Shown here: positions 17,064 through 28,480 of the stretch, in pieces
Layout: each line of letters opens with the position of its first letter
How positions within the stretch are numbered: the stretch's first letter is position 1
From: Nymphaea colorata
Taxonomy: Eukaryota > Streptophyta > Magnoliopsida > Nymphaeales > Nymphaeaceae
NCBI RefSeq assembly: GCF_008831285.2
Contig: NC_045145.1
Coordinates: 24,862,802-24,926,801, forward strand
DNA: 64,000 bases
Direction of reading: 5' to 3'
The notes under the pieces: model-generated
The model's input: the letters and a program-made list of their open reading frames with translations, nothing else
Database searches by the model: none
Told to the model about the DNA's origin: nothing
Position numbers and translations under genes: made by a program

Positions 17064-19280
17064 CCCCAGATAAATTAGACCGGGCAAATAATTAATGAGA
17101 CCGACTAGGTTTGATGCATTTTCCTTCTGAAAGTGACAAGTAACGATTTATATTTATACAATAACTTACAGACACATGCCCCAATAATAGAAAATTTTAA
17201 AACATATGAAAAACACCATTTTAACCTAATAAAAAAGAAATTACCTTTAAATAGAAATTTTTTCATGAGCCAAATCTTTTGTCAGTTTCCTCGAATATTT
17301 CCATTGATTTTATAAGTATCAATATTAATAAAAAAGGCCCGGGGAGAGTGTATTTACAAAATGTGATATTTTTTCATGGAAATTACTCATGATTTTAACA
17401 TTTTTCTTCAATTAATGAAGCAGGTGTTTGTCAATCATTTACCATGTCAAACAACTTTTTACAATTTATCAAACATTAAATAGTTACTTATAAATATATT
17501 AAAAGCAGATTCATTACTTGTGAATTTCTCAATTTTTTATGACAATTACTGAATTATGACAGAGAGAGGTGGGGGGAAAGGTGCACAAATGAACCGGAAC
17601 AAGACCAGAATATCTTACATAAGAGAATTAAATGTGATGGCTTAGCATAGTTGCAGAAAGATGAATAAACATATAAGATTTACATGTCAATATGTACGTG
17701 GATCCAGCAACCCAATGAAATACATTTTACAAATATAAGGGCCACATGTTAGTTGAGCCCTCCCCTGTATGCCACTAGCACATGCTTAGTATATTATATT
17801 ATTGAAGAAAATGAATTTGTTGTGTTTGATAGAATGAAATTTTGATTTCAAAACTGAAAATGACTTGTTTGATAAATAGTAATTAAAATTTTATAACTGA
17901 TGGATTCAAACCATCATAACATATGCCTTAAAGGGAGAATAAAAAATTCTAAAATTCTGAAATTATAATCATAATTTCAGAATTTTGATTTGACGATAAG
18001 CTTATAATTCTAGAATAAAAATTGTTTTTTAAAATATAATGTTCTATTTGTAGAAAACAATAATTTTAATTTTAAAATTCTTCAACTTCAAGCTCATTGA
18101 ACACCCCTTAATAACACAAAACACCCCTTAATAATACAAAAAAGAGTTTGTATGTCAAATTACGAGACAGTAGGCCCATCACATAAAAAAGGTATCTCTC
18201 TCAATATATATTCATGTGGCTGCTTGTCCAAATTTAACAATTTGTAGCTAAAAATGATCATTAAATTGATATTTACCACATTCTACAACATTGGGTTTGT
18301 GCATATATATATATATATCTATATATATATATATATATAAGTTGGTGAGACATGATATGGCAAACGTATCATATATTGGAGCCTGTTGTTATCAAAGTGA
18401 TCTTTCGCTGCCGAGAACCCCTTTAAGCTTACCTACAGCCCATTTTATGCACACCTTGGGATACACAAAATTTCCGCATGCCAATACACTAATAATGAAA
18501 ATGCTCTCAATTAATAAAAAATAATAACACAAAAACTAAAAAATAAAAAACTAGAAAGAATATTTTATTTTGAAATAGTTTTCAAAATATCTTAAGCCCT
18601 AACCTGTTTTTTTTTTTATGTATAGTGGTGCACCCACCAACTCCCTCCTATTTTTTGTCACCATGTGCCAATAGGGCCCATAGTAGAATGCCACTTGGCC
18701 ATCCATTTTTGAACTTAATGATAAGGACAAAAAAAAGACCCCCAAATGACAAAGATGCAAAAGTTGCTTTCTTTGTAAAACAGGAAAAGACAAAATTACC
18801 TTTAGCAGAAGAGGAAAAATCCTGTAAAAACTCTCAACCGAACCACTTAGACATTACATTTTTCATGGAGTGGGATCATTCTCTTGAAACCTTCTAAGGT
18901 TTTACGTGGCAAATCTGTAATCAGACTATACCGGTTGACTTTGTGGCCAGAAAGTCCACATGATCACTTGGTTAGGCTAGGTTTATAGATATGTTTATCG
19001 GGACTTCATGTTATTAAAACTTAATAGCATGCAATACCAATATTTGCCTATATATGTAACAAAGCTAGTGGTTGAATGTCTAGGTGGAAGATAGCCTAAG
19101 CATGCATTTGTTCTCTGCTATCTGTTCATTAGCACATCGATGAGAATGAACACAAATACAAATGTACAATATGATAGAAACCACTTTAAAATAATCATAT
19201 ATTGATAAAAATTTCATAATTCACAAAACAACAAGCATTACTTTTCAACAATGCAATACAAAAAATCTTGCAATTAGTTC
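16996..19280. other. Intergenic, AT-rich, hairpins and (TA)n
   Basis: Contains (TA)n at 17027-17063 and 18303-18338, and a perfect 16-bp inverted repeat with a 4-base loop at 17951-17986. The hairpin lies inside an AT-rich segment (about 17810-18115) whose two edges carry related GTGTTTGAT / ATTGAACACC words, suggesting a small hAT-like MITE. No gene was recognised. Confidence 0.4.
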
Positions 19281-19650
19281 GATGGCTTTCCTCCGCGTCG
19301 GCTTTCCATCATGGGCGACGTTGTCGGTGGGAAGATCATCCACAACGTCCTCGCCTCCAGCCGGGTGCCTGATCTATCAGCCCTCAAGGGGTTGGTAACA
19401 GGGAGCTCCTCTTATGCAAACCACCAGCGGAGGGGCTGCCAGACATCGCGGTGATGGTGGTGATGAGAGGCCAAAATGTTCTAGGGACCGGGGCATGATA
19501 TTAGTGGAGGAGCTGAAGAAGTTGGGAACTAAGGTGGTGAAGTTGCACGTCTTCTCGGAAGAGGAACATGCCTTCTATGTGCGCAGCCCCTAGGGAGAGG
19601 CATCTACTGAGTTGATGGGCTTAATCTCTAAGTTCATCTTTCAGTTTTGA
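19281..19650 (+). pseudogene. HSR203J-like carboxylesterase (CXE) pseudogene fragment
   Basis: This family comprises alpha/beta-hydrolase esterases with a Ser-Asp-His triad. The fragment starts around the nucleophile elbow: RLSIMGDVVGGKIIHNV at about 19299-19350 aligns with the family GDSAGGNI, but the catalytic Ser is replaced by Val. After frame changes, the region that normally carries the catalytic Asp (xxDxLRDRG) reads GQNVL, then in another frame RDRGMILVEELKKLG, so the Asp appears to be Asn. The histidine region EEEHAFYVRSP is kept, followed by an in-frame TAG, a final helix (ELMGLISKFI) and a stop at 19650. The N-terminal half with the HGGG oxyanion motif is absent. It is clearly non-functional. 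Confidence 0.65.
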
Positions 19651-19910
19651 TATATTGGTGTGAATGTTGTATGAATGCTTTTTTTCTTTAATGTTGCATT
19701 AAATAATCGCTGATAGAACTCATCTACTGCCTACAGAAAGAAGATTGTGCTGCTATGTTGCCGGTGCAACTGTGTCGGGGTGTTCTCTTGGAAGCAGTGA
19801 TGTAAAATCAATGCAGTGCAAAACTGAAGAAAGAAAATAGTGATATGATCGGTTTATAATGGTAGAGCCTGAATTTTTTGGAAACAAAGATATTCTACTT
19901 GAGAGAATTA
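19651..19910. other. Intergenic, nothing recognised
   Basis: No feature was seen between the esterase remnant and the first 343-bp direct repeat. Confidence 0.35.
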
Positions 19911-20253
19911 TAAGATCTCTCCCGTTCATATTCGATTTATAAGAAAAAATAAATTCCTAATGGATCCATCCTTTAAGTAAATGGTGACAAACTATTGACA
20001 AATAATTTCTTAGTTACATTGCAAAGCAACCGAAACATGTCTTCTTCCTACCCAATGTAGAGACGGCTATCCTTTTTGTTTTTTTTTTTAAAAAATTCAT
20101 TGTGCAAAATGGACTTTTTTTTCTTGAATGATACATGTGGGTAAATCCTCATTTTATCAGGACAAATAGTGGAATAAGAGAGGTGAGACTTGATGGGGAT
20201 GAAGTTTGAAGCTAACTAAGGGGTGGTGGGAATCTAAGGGGTTGTTCAGCAAA
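19911..20253 (+). repeat. 343-bp direct repeat, copy 1
   Basis: Runs from TAAGATCTCTCCCGTTCATA to GGGGTTGTTCAGCAAA and is almost identical to 21256-21599 in the same orientation. Differences are a few substitutions and a variable T/A run. The 1.0 kb between the copies has no retroelement coding. It could be a tandem segmental duplication or the LTRs of a very small element; the ends do not show TG...CA. Confidence 0.7.
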
Positions 20254-21255
20254 GAAGAGGGTCTCCCATACTTTTCACTGTGAGCACTTTTTTGGTCGAT
20301 CGCGATCTTGAGTTGAATGAGATGCTTTACAACCCTATGTAATTTGATAAGAGTGTTTGGTCCTTCTTATGACATAATTTCTATTTGCATATAGAGATTG
20401 ATGAATAATATCATTTGATATAGCTTAAAAGGGCTATAAGAACTGCGGAACATGTTTTATTTTTTCGTTACAGTCATATTTTGAATTTATGTTAGCACTA
20501 ACCTAAAAGACTTTACGGCACAAAACAGAAGTATTTTTTCAAATAATAAAAAAATCAATTTAAAATTTAAAAATGCTTTGAAAATTAAAAAATATTTTTA
20601 TTTTAATAACGGATATTACAAGCATGACAGATTGGATGCGCTTCATCAACCAAACCGGTAGGCATAGATTAGTTTTTCGTTAATGAAAAAAACTAAAAAA
20701 ACATCGGCTATCACCTCGTTCGTTAAATATTATGAGGCGGATGCAGTTTTCTTAAGTTCCTATTTGTTTCGGATCGGATAGGGAGTTGCATGTGAACATG
20801 GATTTGGATCATTCTTTTCTTTGACCCCAAAAAAATGTTTGAAGAAAGTCTGCTTCCCAAGTGTATGTTTGATGCAGATGATAAGTATCGGCGTTTTAAA
20901 CGGGTTTTCAGAAATGCATCACATTTTTACCATGTAAAAACCCAAGAAACAGGGGAAAGATTTCTAGCCCATCTTCTCGTCTACCTCTGGAGGTTGCCTC
21001 TTACGATCTGCCCTCATCAAGGAGGGGGAGCTCGAAGGTAGCACGACGATGGCTGGTTTCCAGTAAGATCAATCACTCTCTCCTCTCTTTTTTTAAAATT
21101 TTTTTTTCCGGCCATTTCTCTATCCCTTTCTTGTTTTTCTGGCCCACAACTGGTTTTCTGGAGCAGGGAAAAGGGTTTTCCTTGTGCCATCCAGGTGGTT
21201 TCTGATATAATTTCATCTAACAAGTGTAACAACGGTCATGACTCCCCTTTTCCAG
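20254..21255. other. Spacer between the 343-bp direct repeats
   Basis: AT-rich, with one moderately GC-rich stretch at 20940-21060 that has short open frames on both strands. It resembles no family I know. TCCAGTAAGATC occurs at 21058 and again at 21251, the edge of repeat copy 2. Confidence 0.35.
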
Positions 21256-21599
21256 TAAGATCTCTCTTGTTCATATTCGATTTATAAGAAAAAATAAATT
21301 CCTAATGGATCCATCCTTTAAGTAAATGGTGACAAACTATTGACAAATAATTTCTTAGTTACGTTGCAAAGCAACTGAAACTGCCTTCTTTCTACCCAAT
21401 GTAGAGACGGCTAACGTTTTTTTTTTTTAAAAAAAAAAAAAATCATTGTGCAAAATGGATTTTTTTTTCTCGAATGATACATGTGGGTAAATCCTCATCT
21501 TATGAGGACAAATAGTAGAATAAGAGAGGTGAGACTTGATGGGGACAAAGTTTGATGCTAACTAAGGGGTGGTGGGCATCTAAGGGGTTGTTTAGCAAA
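21256..21599 (+). repeat. 343-bp direct repeat, copy 2
   Basis: Second copy of the sequence at 19911-20253, from TAAGATCTCTCTTGTTCATA to GGGGTTGTTTAGCAAA. High identity implies a fairly recent duplication compared with the surrounding decayed genes. Confidence 0.7.
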
Positions 21600-21639
21600 T
21601 ATTATAGTTGTCGCTAAGAAAAGTTTTAAGTTTAAACTT

Positions 21640-22090
21640 TTTTTTTTTAGGTTCAGCATGACTGCACATCTTGGTCATGGAGGGTGAGATTGGCAATCTC
21701 GCATTGTATCTGGTATACTTGAGAAAGATTATGTTGCTCACTGTGAACTTCTTTTAGAGCATCCTATATTCCGTGCGCGGTATCTTGATATGTAAACAGA
21801 TTTTCTTTGATGGTTGAGTTGAGCAGCCACGCCATAACCAAGTCATTCTCTGATTCCCATTCATCATAGTTGGGATCAGTAGTGGCTGGTGCTTTGATTT
21901 TCCCGTTAATATATCATGTCTTTGATCTTCCACTAAGAACCAAGCGAGCAGCCTTCTCCCAACTCAAATAGTTTGCACCATTGAGTGGGGTGGAGGTAAT
22001 TTTCTGGGTATTATGCTCGGTGGCTTGGCTCACTTGAATGTTTCTTCTCTTTGACATGAGCTAGCAACATCGGCCATGATATTGGCGCTG
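21640..22090 (-). mobile_element. Ty1/copia gag N-terminal remnant
   Basis: From the minus-strand ATG near 22058 the translation reads MSKRRNIQV, then ITSTPLNGANYLSWEKAARL and, after an in-frame TGA, YINGKIKAPATTDPNYDEWE and LVMAWLLNSTIKENL. This is the N-terminal part of copia gag. A degraded continuation reaches about 21650. It supplies the part of gag that the remnant at 6783-8330 lacks, but no continuity links them. Sequence from 22090 to 22440 shows no coding and may be leader or flank. Confidence 0.7.
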
Positions 22091-22607
22091 CGGATTCCAA
22101 GCTCAAGACAGTCTGGGTCGCAGGTGAGTCTCTCGGTTGCAGGAGGTCGCAGGGTCCTTTAGAAACCTGTGGCACTTATAAATTCCGTATCTCTCCACAA
22201 GGTTGTCCAAAAAATCTGAAAATTCGATAAAAAATACTAGACACGTGCCCAAATCCAACGCCACCTTACTCGACCTCTGAATCTCCTCCAGTCAAAAACG
22301 CGCTCCAGAGAAAGTCACGCCTGGAATGCCCTGTCTGGCGAGCTTCGTAATGGTCTACCTGCTGCGACAGCAGCTGCGGCACTTCTGAAATGCCGTCTTC
22401 TCCCTCCGCTCCTTATCACGTTCTCGCGAGATCTTCAGATAACCTTGCTGGATACATGTGTGCATACATGTGACAGAGAGAGTACTGAATTTAATTTATT
22501 AATGTACCCATTTTATTACATGATGATACATAGCATCATAAGTAGGATTCGGTTAATGGGCACCAACATGGTTGATAGATTGGGAAACAGCGACACTGGT
22601 GAGTTGC

Positions 22608-25107
22608 TTAGGCAGTCTGGATGGGCTTGGCAATGAGAGAGTAGATATGGTCCATGGACTCATGCTCCAAGACACCGACGCCATCTTCATAGTCATACAT
22701 GCACTGGGAGACCCTCGCAATGTTGAGAGCCACATTCATGAAGGAACGAGAGAAGGTGGTCTGTTGCTGCTGCTGCTGAGCAGAGAGCAGCTCCCTGTTC
22801 AGCTTCCTCCATGCATCCCTTAGCAAGTTCCTTATGTGCTGCCGTGCTAGCTCCTCCGCTACCCTTGCCTCATTTATATAAATCTGGACCGATCTAGGCA
22901 GGTTGCCTCTCCCGAATCCCACCTTCGATCAAGTGTTCAACATATAAAGAGAAGATCATCAGCCAATCAAAACAGAAAAACAGAATAAGAACATTTTCAA
23001 CTCAGAAGCTAATACTAGTTAACCAGCAGAAAATACACTAAACTAACCCTGGATCTCTGGAGGCCAGACGAGAGACGAACTATCATCGATGACAAGTTGA
23101 TGATGTTGGACTCAGACTGCAGCTGCTGGATTGTTTGTTCCTCAATGTTTTGGGAGACGAAGAAGTAGGCAGGAAGGAGAATAGGGCCAGTCATGGCTGC
23201 CCGGATGTTGCTCAAATATTCCTCTAGCCTTGGTGTCCGTCGGGCACGGTGCTACCTTGCTTCAACCAAGTAATCTCTGCACACACCCACCCACTGCCCA
23301 AGAGTAGAAGAGAGCAAGTCAATTAGAAAGTGAAGCTAATATACTAATGTGATGATGTGAAGAGTAGAAGAAAGATTTGATAGAGAAAGTGTCATACCGC
23401 TCTCCTCATGTGTGAAGTGATTTCACAGCCATGCCTCCTAAGAACAGTGTAGCTGATCTGGTTGGTCGTGTTGTAGACAGCCATATAGAAGACCCTCAGT
23501 GACTGTGGCAGCTGCTCTGCCGCTTGAAGATCCCACCGGCATGTATACAATATACAGCACCCACATTGGCTCCTAACGATGTGAAGCAGAAACTAGAGAC
23601 AGAGTTTCTACCTCTAATTTACCAACCATAATCACCCTTTACCTCTCAACAACTTGCACAAAGCGTTCGAGCTCCTCAACAGACTGATGCTCGCTGAACA
23701 TGTCCTCAACGGTGGCCATCAAGCAGGAGACCCTGGCGAGTTGCATCCTGTACTGTGAGAATTGTGGCTCATGCATCTTAACCACCGTCATGAAGTAGCT
23801 CTCCACCAGCCTATCTCTGGCGCAGCTAATGTGCTCGCCCAAGCCCAAATCCCTCCACCACCTGCAAACACCCAAAACAAAGGACTCATGGTTGATTGTT
23901 AGTGGACCCAATGATGCATACCAGCAACAATGTAACATACATGATATTCATTACTGATATACATATATACATAGAATGACATTAGTTGCTGCATTATTAT
24001 CAACTATTAACCAAGTTATTTAGGCAAAAGTGCAAGAATGAATTGTACCCAGATAACTCCCAGAGCTCTCTTTGGTGGATTGTCTGCACCATGTTGAAGT
24101 CCAGCCTAGCGAACTCATGCAGCACTTGGCTTCTGCGGTCCGTCCTCTCGAATGTCTCAATATACTATCGGGCCTTGACCCTGCGAACCCTTCTGTGGAG
24201 AGGAACCTGCAGAGCACGCCGCACCTGTCAAGACATCCTCTGGTCCATGCGGCTTATCCTTGCTCTAAGATGCTCTGAAGAGAAGGCCGTAGCTTCTTCT
24301 AACACAGTTTCTCCTTCACAGGCTAGTTGTGATGCTTCGTAGAGGCTCAGCAACCCTCTCACATCCTCACGAAGATTCTCAGAAAACCAGCCAGACTGTT
24401 CCCTAAATCTACAACTCTAGGAAATGTAAAAAGAAACTTTAATGGTTAGTGTCAATTAACACAATTGTAATGGTTAGTCTAGATTAAAAACTAATTATTG
24501 AGCCAATATTTTGGAAATAACGCATGTTTATATACTATATATGTATCAGAAACATTATAGCCATGTTGCCTCAGAATGCTAAAGCAAAGTGAAGAAGAGT
24601 AGAGGTCCTCAAATCCTTTAGTCCTCATGCATATGGCATCTAGTGATCGCCTGACCTCACTCTCAAAGTGATAGGCTACACCTAAACGTTCCAGTGAATC
24701 GAGGAGCTCCAACTGAGCCACTTGCTCAGTTGTTGATGTTATAAGTTGTCGGACTTCTCTTCCCAATTCTTCAACTATGGTCCTTTGTGTTTCGATCTGC
24801 TCTCATTTTCATGTCTTTGAATTAGGATCACATCATAATACCAAAATAAACAAAATAATAGTGTCAGATCAGAGGTATAGAAAATTACTGATGTTGCACT
24901 GGTAATGGACTGGATGAAGTCATAGTTCCACGTACTTGGCTGGTATCTGGAAGGCCTCCACTGAGCAGCAGACCTACCGCAGCCCTCAGCCCTAGGCTCA
25001 CATCTCACAAGGGTGGTGCTCCATGGCTTGAACCGAGCCTTGGTATTAGGGGCAAGCTTCGGGGAAGTAACGAAAGGAGTGGAAAGGGAGGCAAGATGAG
25101 CAGCCAT
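22608..25107 (-). pseudogene. Terpene synthase (TPS-b-like, plastid type) pseudogene, seven exons
   Basis: These enzymes ionise prenyl diphosphates to make monoterpenes in plastids. Exons on the minus strand: 25107-24889, 24796-24536, 24416-24049, 23861-23643, 23536-23398, 23293-23048 and 22922-22608. Phases agree throughout, totalling about 588 codons, the usual family length. The leader is Ser/Thr-rich and plastid-like. The RRx8W motif is WRx8W at residues 50-60. Exon 2 has LELLDSLERLGVAYHF, exon 3 has EDVRGLLSLYEAS, and the RDR motif is kept at 298-300. The metal-binding DDxxD is EDMFS (335-339). In the NSE/DTE motif all four ligand positions (478, 479, 482, 486) are changed to Ser, Gly, Arg and Gly. 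In-frame stops lie at 24228-24230 (TGA), 24165-24167 and 23252-23254 (both TAG, where the family has Trp). The exon 5 acceptor is CG instead of AG. It is inactive on every criterion, although the fold is well preserved. Confidence 0.92.
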
Positions 25108-25186
25108 TAGAACAGTGTGTGTATTTGTTGTTGAATGCTAAATTCTTTCACTGCCTCTCGGATTACTTAGCTCAGGATTGGATTGG

Positions 25187-26340
25187 TAGTTTATATAGAG
25201 CTGCATCTGAGTGTGCATTGCGTGTCTATAATAGTTAGAGAATTTTAATTAGGTTCAATCCCTTAAAATATGGTGTTTGCATAAGCTATAAATGTTTAAT
25301 TCTTTTTTCTTTGTATATAAATAGAAAGCATTAAACTATGACACTTGCCCAAGCCATAATTATTTGGTACTTTTATTTGATAGGTAGAATGCATTCTTTC
25401 TTCAGGTTCTTGATATGCATTATAATCTGACACTTATTAGCTAATGTTCGTCTCTTAAAACCATTTTTATTGAAGACTATGTTTATTTTTTACAAGTATT
25501 TGAGTAATTGCACCCCCTTTACCTTTAAGTGGTGCAACTTGCCGTTTCAACAATATTATGGACATGGTTTGCTAGCTTATAAATAGCTGCATCCAAGTGC
25601 ATATTGTGTGTCTATGATGGTTAAAGAATTTTAATAAACTTCAATCTCTTAAAAATATGGTATTTGCGTAAGCTATAAATGTTTGATGCTTTTTTCTTTC
25701 TATATAAATAGAATGCATTAAACTATGACACTTGCCAAACCCATAATTATTTGGTACTTTTATTTGATTTGCATATAGGTAGAATGCATTCTTTCTTCAC
25801 GTTTTTGACATACATTTTAATCCGACACTTATTAGCTAATGTTTGCCACTTAAAACCATTTTTATCAAAGACCATGTTTATTTTTTACACGTATTTGAGT
25901 AATTGCACCCCTTCACCTTTAAGTGGTGCAACTGGCCGTTTCAACAAATGCATTCTTTCTTCACGTTTTTTATATGCATTATAATCCGACACTTATTAGC
26001 TGATGTTCGCCACTTACAACCATTTTTATCAAAGAACATGTTTATTTTTTACACGTATTTGAGTAATTGCACCCCTTCACCTTTGAGTGGTGCAACTTGT
26101 CGTTTCAACAATATTATGAACATCGTTTGCTAGCTTATAGAGAGCTGCAATCGAGTGCACATTGTGTGTCTATAATGGTTAGAGAATTTCAATGAAGAGT
26201 AACAACTTACATTATGTTGCTTACATAAGCTATAGTCATTTGACACACTTTCTTTGGGCGAAAATAAAATGCACTAAAAGACGGTGTTTGTGTAAGTTAT
26301 AATTCTTTGTATAAATGTAGAATGCATTCATTGTTTCAAT
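25187..26340. repeat. Degenerate tandem array upstream of the terpene synthase
   Basis: A unit of about 380 bp, starting AGCTGCAT..GAGTGCATATTGTGTGTCTAT and ending GAGTAATTGCACCCC...GTGCAACTTGCCGTTTCAAC, is present at 25187-25560 and 25567-25945. A shortened 160-bp copy lies at about 25945-26115 and a further partial copy at 26120-26340. Each long unit carries TATAAATAG-like words and GTAAGCTATAAATG. The proximal unit supplies the TATA box region of the synthase, so the array consists of duplicated promoter-proximal DNA. No coding. Confidence 0.75.
25191..25197 (-). promoter_or_regulatory. TATA box of the terpene synthase pseudogene
   Basis: TATATAA read on the minus strand (context CTCTATATAAACTACC), 84-90 bases upstream of the synthase ATG at 25107. 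This is a normal plant spacing if transcription starts about 30 bases downstream. It sits at the proximal edge of a tandemly duplicated upstream region. Confidence 0.55.
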
Positions 26341-28149
26341 GAAAATTTTAATGGGTTGGTGTCGGCAGCCAGCCCAACCAGCCGGCCCACACCAGCCACC
26401 ATGTGTTTCTGCCATTGTTCCGAGAGAAGCATGTAAGAGAAAAGAGGAGAAAGTAAAGAATGATGAAAACATGTGGCAGACCCAACTATCTTTCACGCCT
26501 CTTTCACAAAAAGAAACCACTAACCTCACTGATTGTCATAGAAGTTGCTAAAGGAGAAAGAAAGGAAGGAAGGACAAAGCTACCCCTTCAACCACAATTT
26601 GGGATGTCAATGGATCATAGTCAAATTGGATTTACGTTTAGCTATATCTAAATCCAAATCTGGAATCCTATTTCACAAACGGAATTTGATTTCAATATAA
26701 TTGTCATATTCATATCTAAATACGAATTTTGAACTGAATTTGACCTATTTTCAAAATGTAAGAACATTAGATATAGGATATTTGCTTAACAACAAATCTG
26801 ATTCAAATCCATATCCAAATCCAACCGGATGTTTATGTATATCCGAAAGCCAATTATTAAAGCTGAATTCAATCCTACTTTTTAATAGGATATGTTTTTC
26901 TTTTTCATATCCGATTTCTTCGAAACAGATCGATTAGATTTTCCATCCAAAGCAGATATATAGGCATCCCTATGTGCAACAATGGATGCCAGTGGCTTGG
27001 ATTCAGCAAGGAATTGGGATTCAGATGTAAGCTCTACTTTTCAAAATTGAATTTGGATCCAAGAAGCTTATGATCCCAAACATAGACATAATCGGGTTGG
27101 ATCTCCATAACACAAAGTGGACTTCGTCCTGAATATGGCATAAAACATAAAGGAACACAAACTTGATTAGTAATGGCACAATGCTTTTTTACTAGCCACA
27201 GTTCAAAATCAGGTCCACAATCAGAAGTGTCCAACCTTGAAAATGGTGGGGGCGATTTTTTTTTTGTAAATTTTAATTATAAAAATATGCTAAATTTTTC
27301 TTCTTCTTTTTTTTTTCACTTTTTGTTCTCAAAGACCAACCCTCAGTCATGGGGACCAAAGGCTTTGACCAACAAAATTATAGAGAGAGGGAGTACTGGA
27401 TGCAGGGGGGCCTGGTAGGGGCTGTATTTCTTCTTGGATTTTAAAAAAATAAAAAAAGTTATTTTTAAATTTCAAATATTTTAGTTTATCCTGTATAAAA
27501 TAAAATAAAATAAATATATTTCTGGATCTGTAAAAATTTAGAAACTATAGTTTGGTTCCTACAACAAAAAATTCCTAGCTTCATCTTTGAGATCTCTCAC
27601 CATCCCTCTACGTAAGGGTTAAAAAGAACTTTATGCCTTTTGTTCTATAGTTTTCACCAATTAAAAAAAAAAAGGAGCCTTGAAGTCTTTACTTTTAGCC
27701 GAACAGAATAGAAACAAAGATGCTACAAGAATTATCACTTACTACCACAAGAAGTAAAATTGTGTCAAAGAAAACAAGCAGCTCATGCTGTAAAAGTCAT
27801 CACCTTCTTTTATAAAGCGGTCGTGAAAAAACTCATGGCCTTTCATTACACAGCAGAAAGTTTCCGTTAGATTGTTTGCTTTGTGTGCATACTTTGTGGT
27901 GTGTCATATAAGGTTCCCAGTTGGCAGCTTGCTTTTTAATTATAACTATAGAATATTTGATCCACAAATCAGATTTCAAGAATCTTTTAAAATTTTATAG
28001 ATTTCAGCACTGGAGCATATCCATATGTCACTGAATGTGTAAAATATTTATATGTATCTTGGAAAGTTTCCCTAGAAATTGAGAATAATCATTAAAAGGG
28101 GAATGAACCTGTAAATATGTAATCAATACTGTTTGGTCTATAGTAAATA
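26341..28149. other. Intergenic, MITE-like patches, no gene
   Basis: 26600-26975 is a patch of ATCCAAATCC / GATATCCGA words with GGGATGTCAATGGA at its left end and GGCATCCCTA at its right end, like the inverted termini of a small hAT-type element. 27400-27590 resembles 54845-55010 (both combine GGGGC.../...GTTC with an AAATTTAGAAACT core). Nothing else was recognised. Confidence 0.35.
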
Positions 28150-28480
28150 AAATTATTCTCTTATCACTGTCTTTGTGACTGCTGGATGCTTTGGATTAAA
28201 TTCATTCACAATTGTTTTTTCTTGCTTTAGTTTGTATGAATACCTTTGTCTATCATAAAGAAAGTGATGTTCTCGGCACTTTCTCTTTTTTACTGGTGGA
28301 TATTATGGATTAAATTCATATCACAACTGCCTTTTCTTGCTTTAGTTTATACGAATACCGTTGCTCTATTGTAATAAAAATGATGCTCTTGTCACCGTGT
28401 TTTTTTTACTGATTGATGGTTTGGATTAAATTCATTTCACAATATTCACTTTTTTGCTTGAGTTTATATGAATACCCTGA
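28150..28480 (+). repeat. Three-unit minisatellite, about 115-bp unit
   Basis: Each unit contains GGATTAAATTCAT..CACAA, then CTTGCTTTAGTTTATA.GAATACC and a TGATG.TCT..CAC stretch. Units start near 28150, 28260 and 28378. The same minisatellite occurs in reverse complement at 62155-62480. Confidence 0.75.

Noticed and set aside
23986-24342. 118-codon plus-strand open frame
   Set aside because: It lies antisense to exon 3 of the terpene synthase pseudogene and is a shadow of its codon usage.
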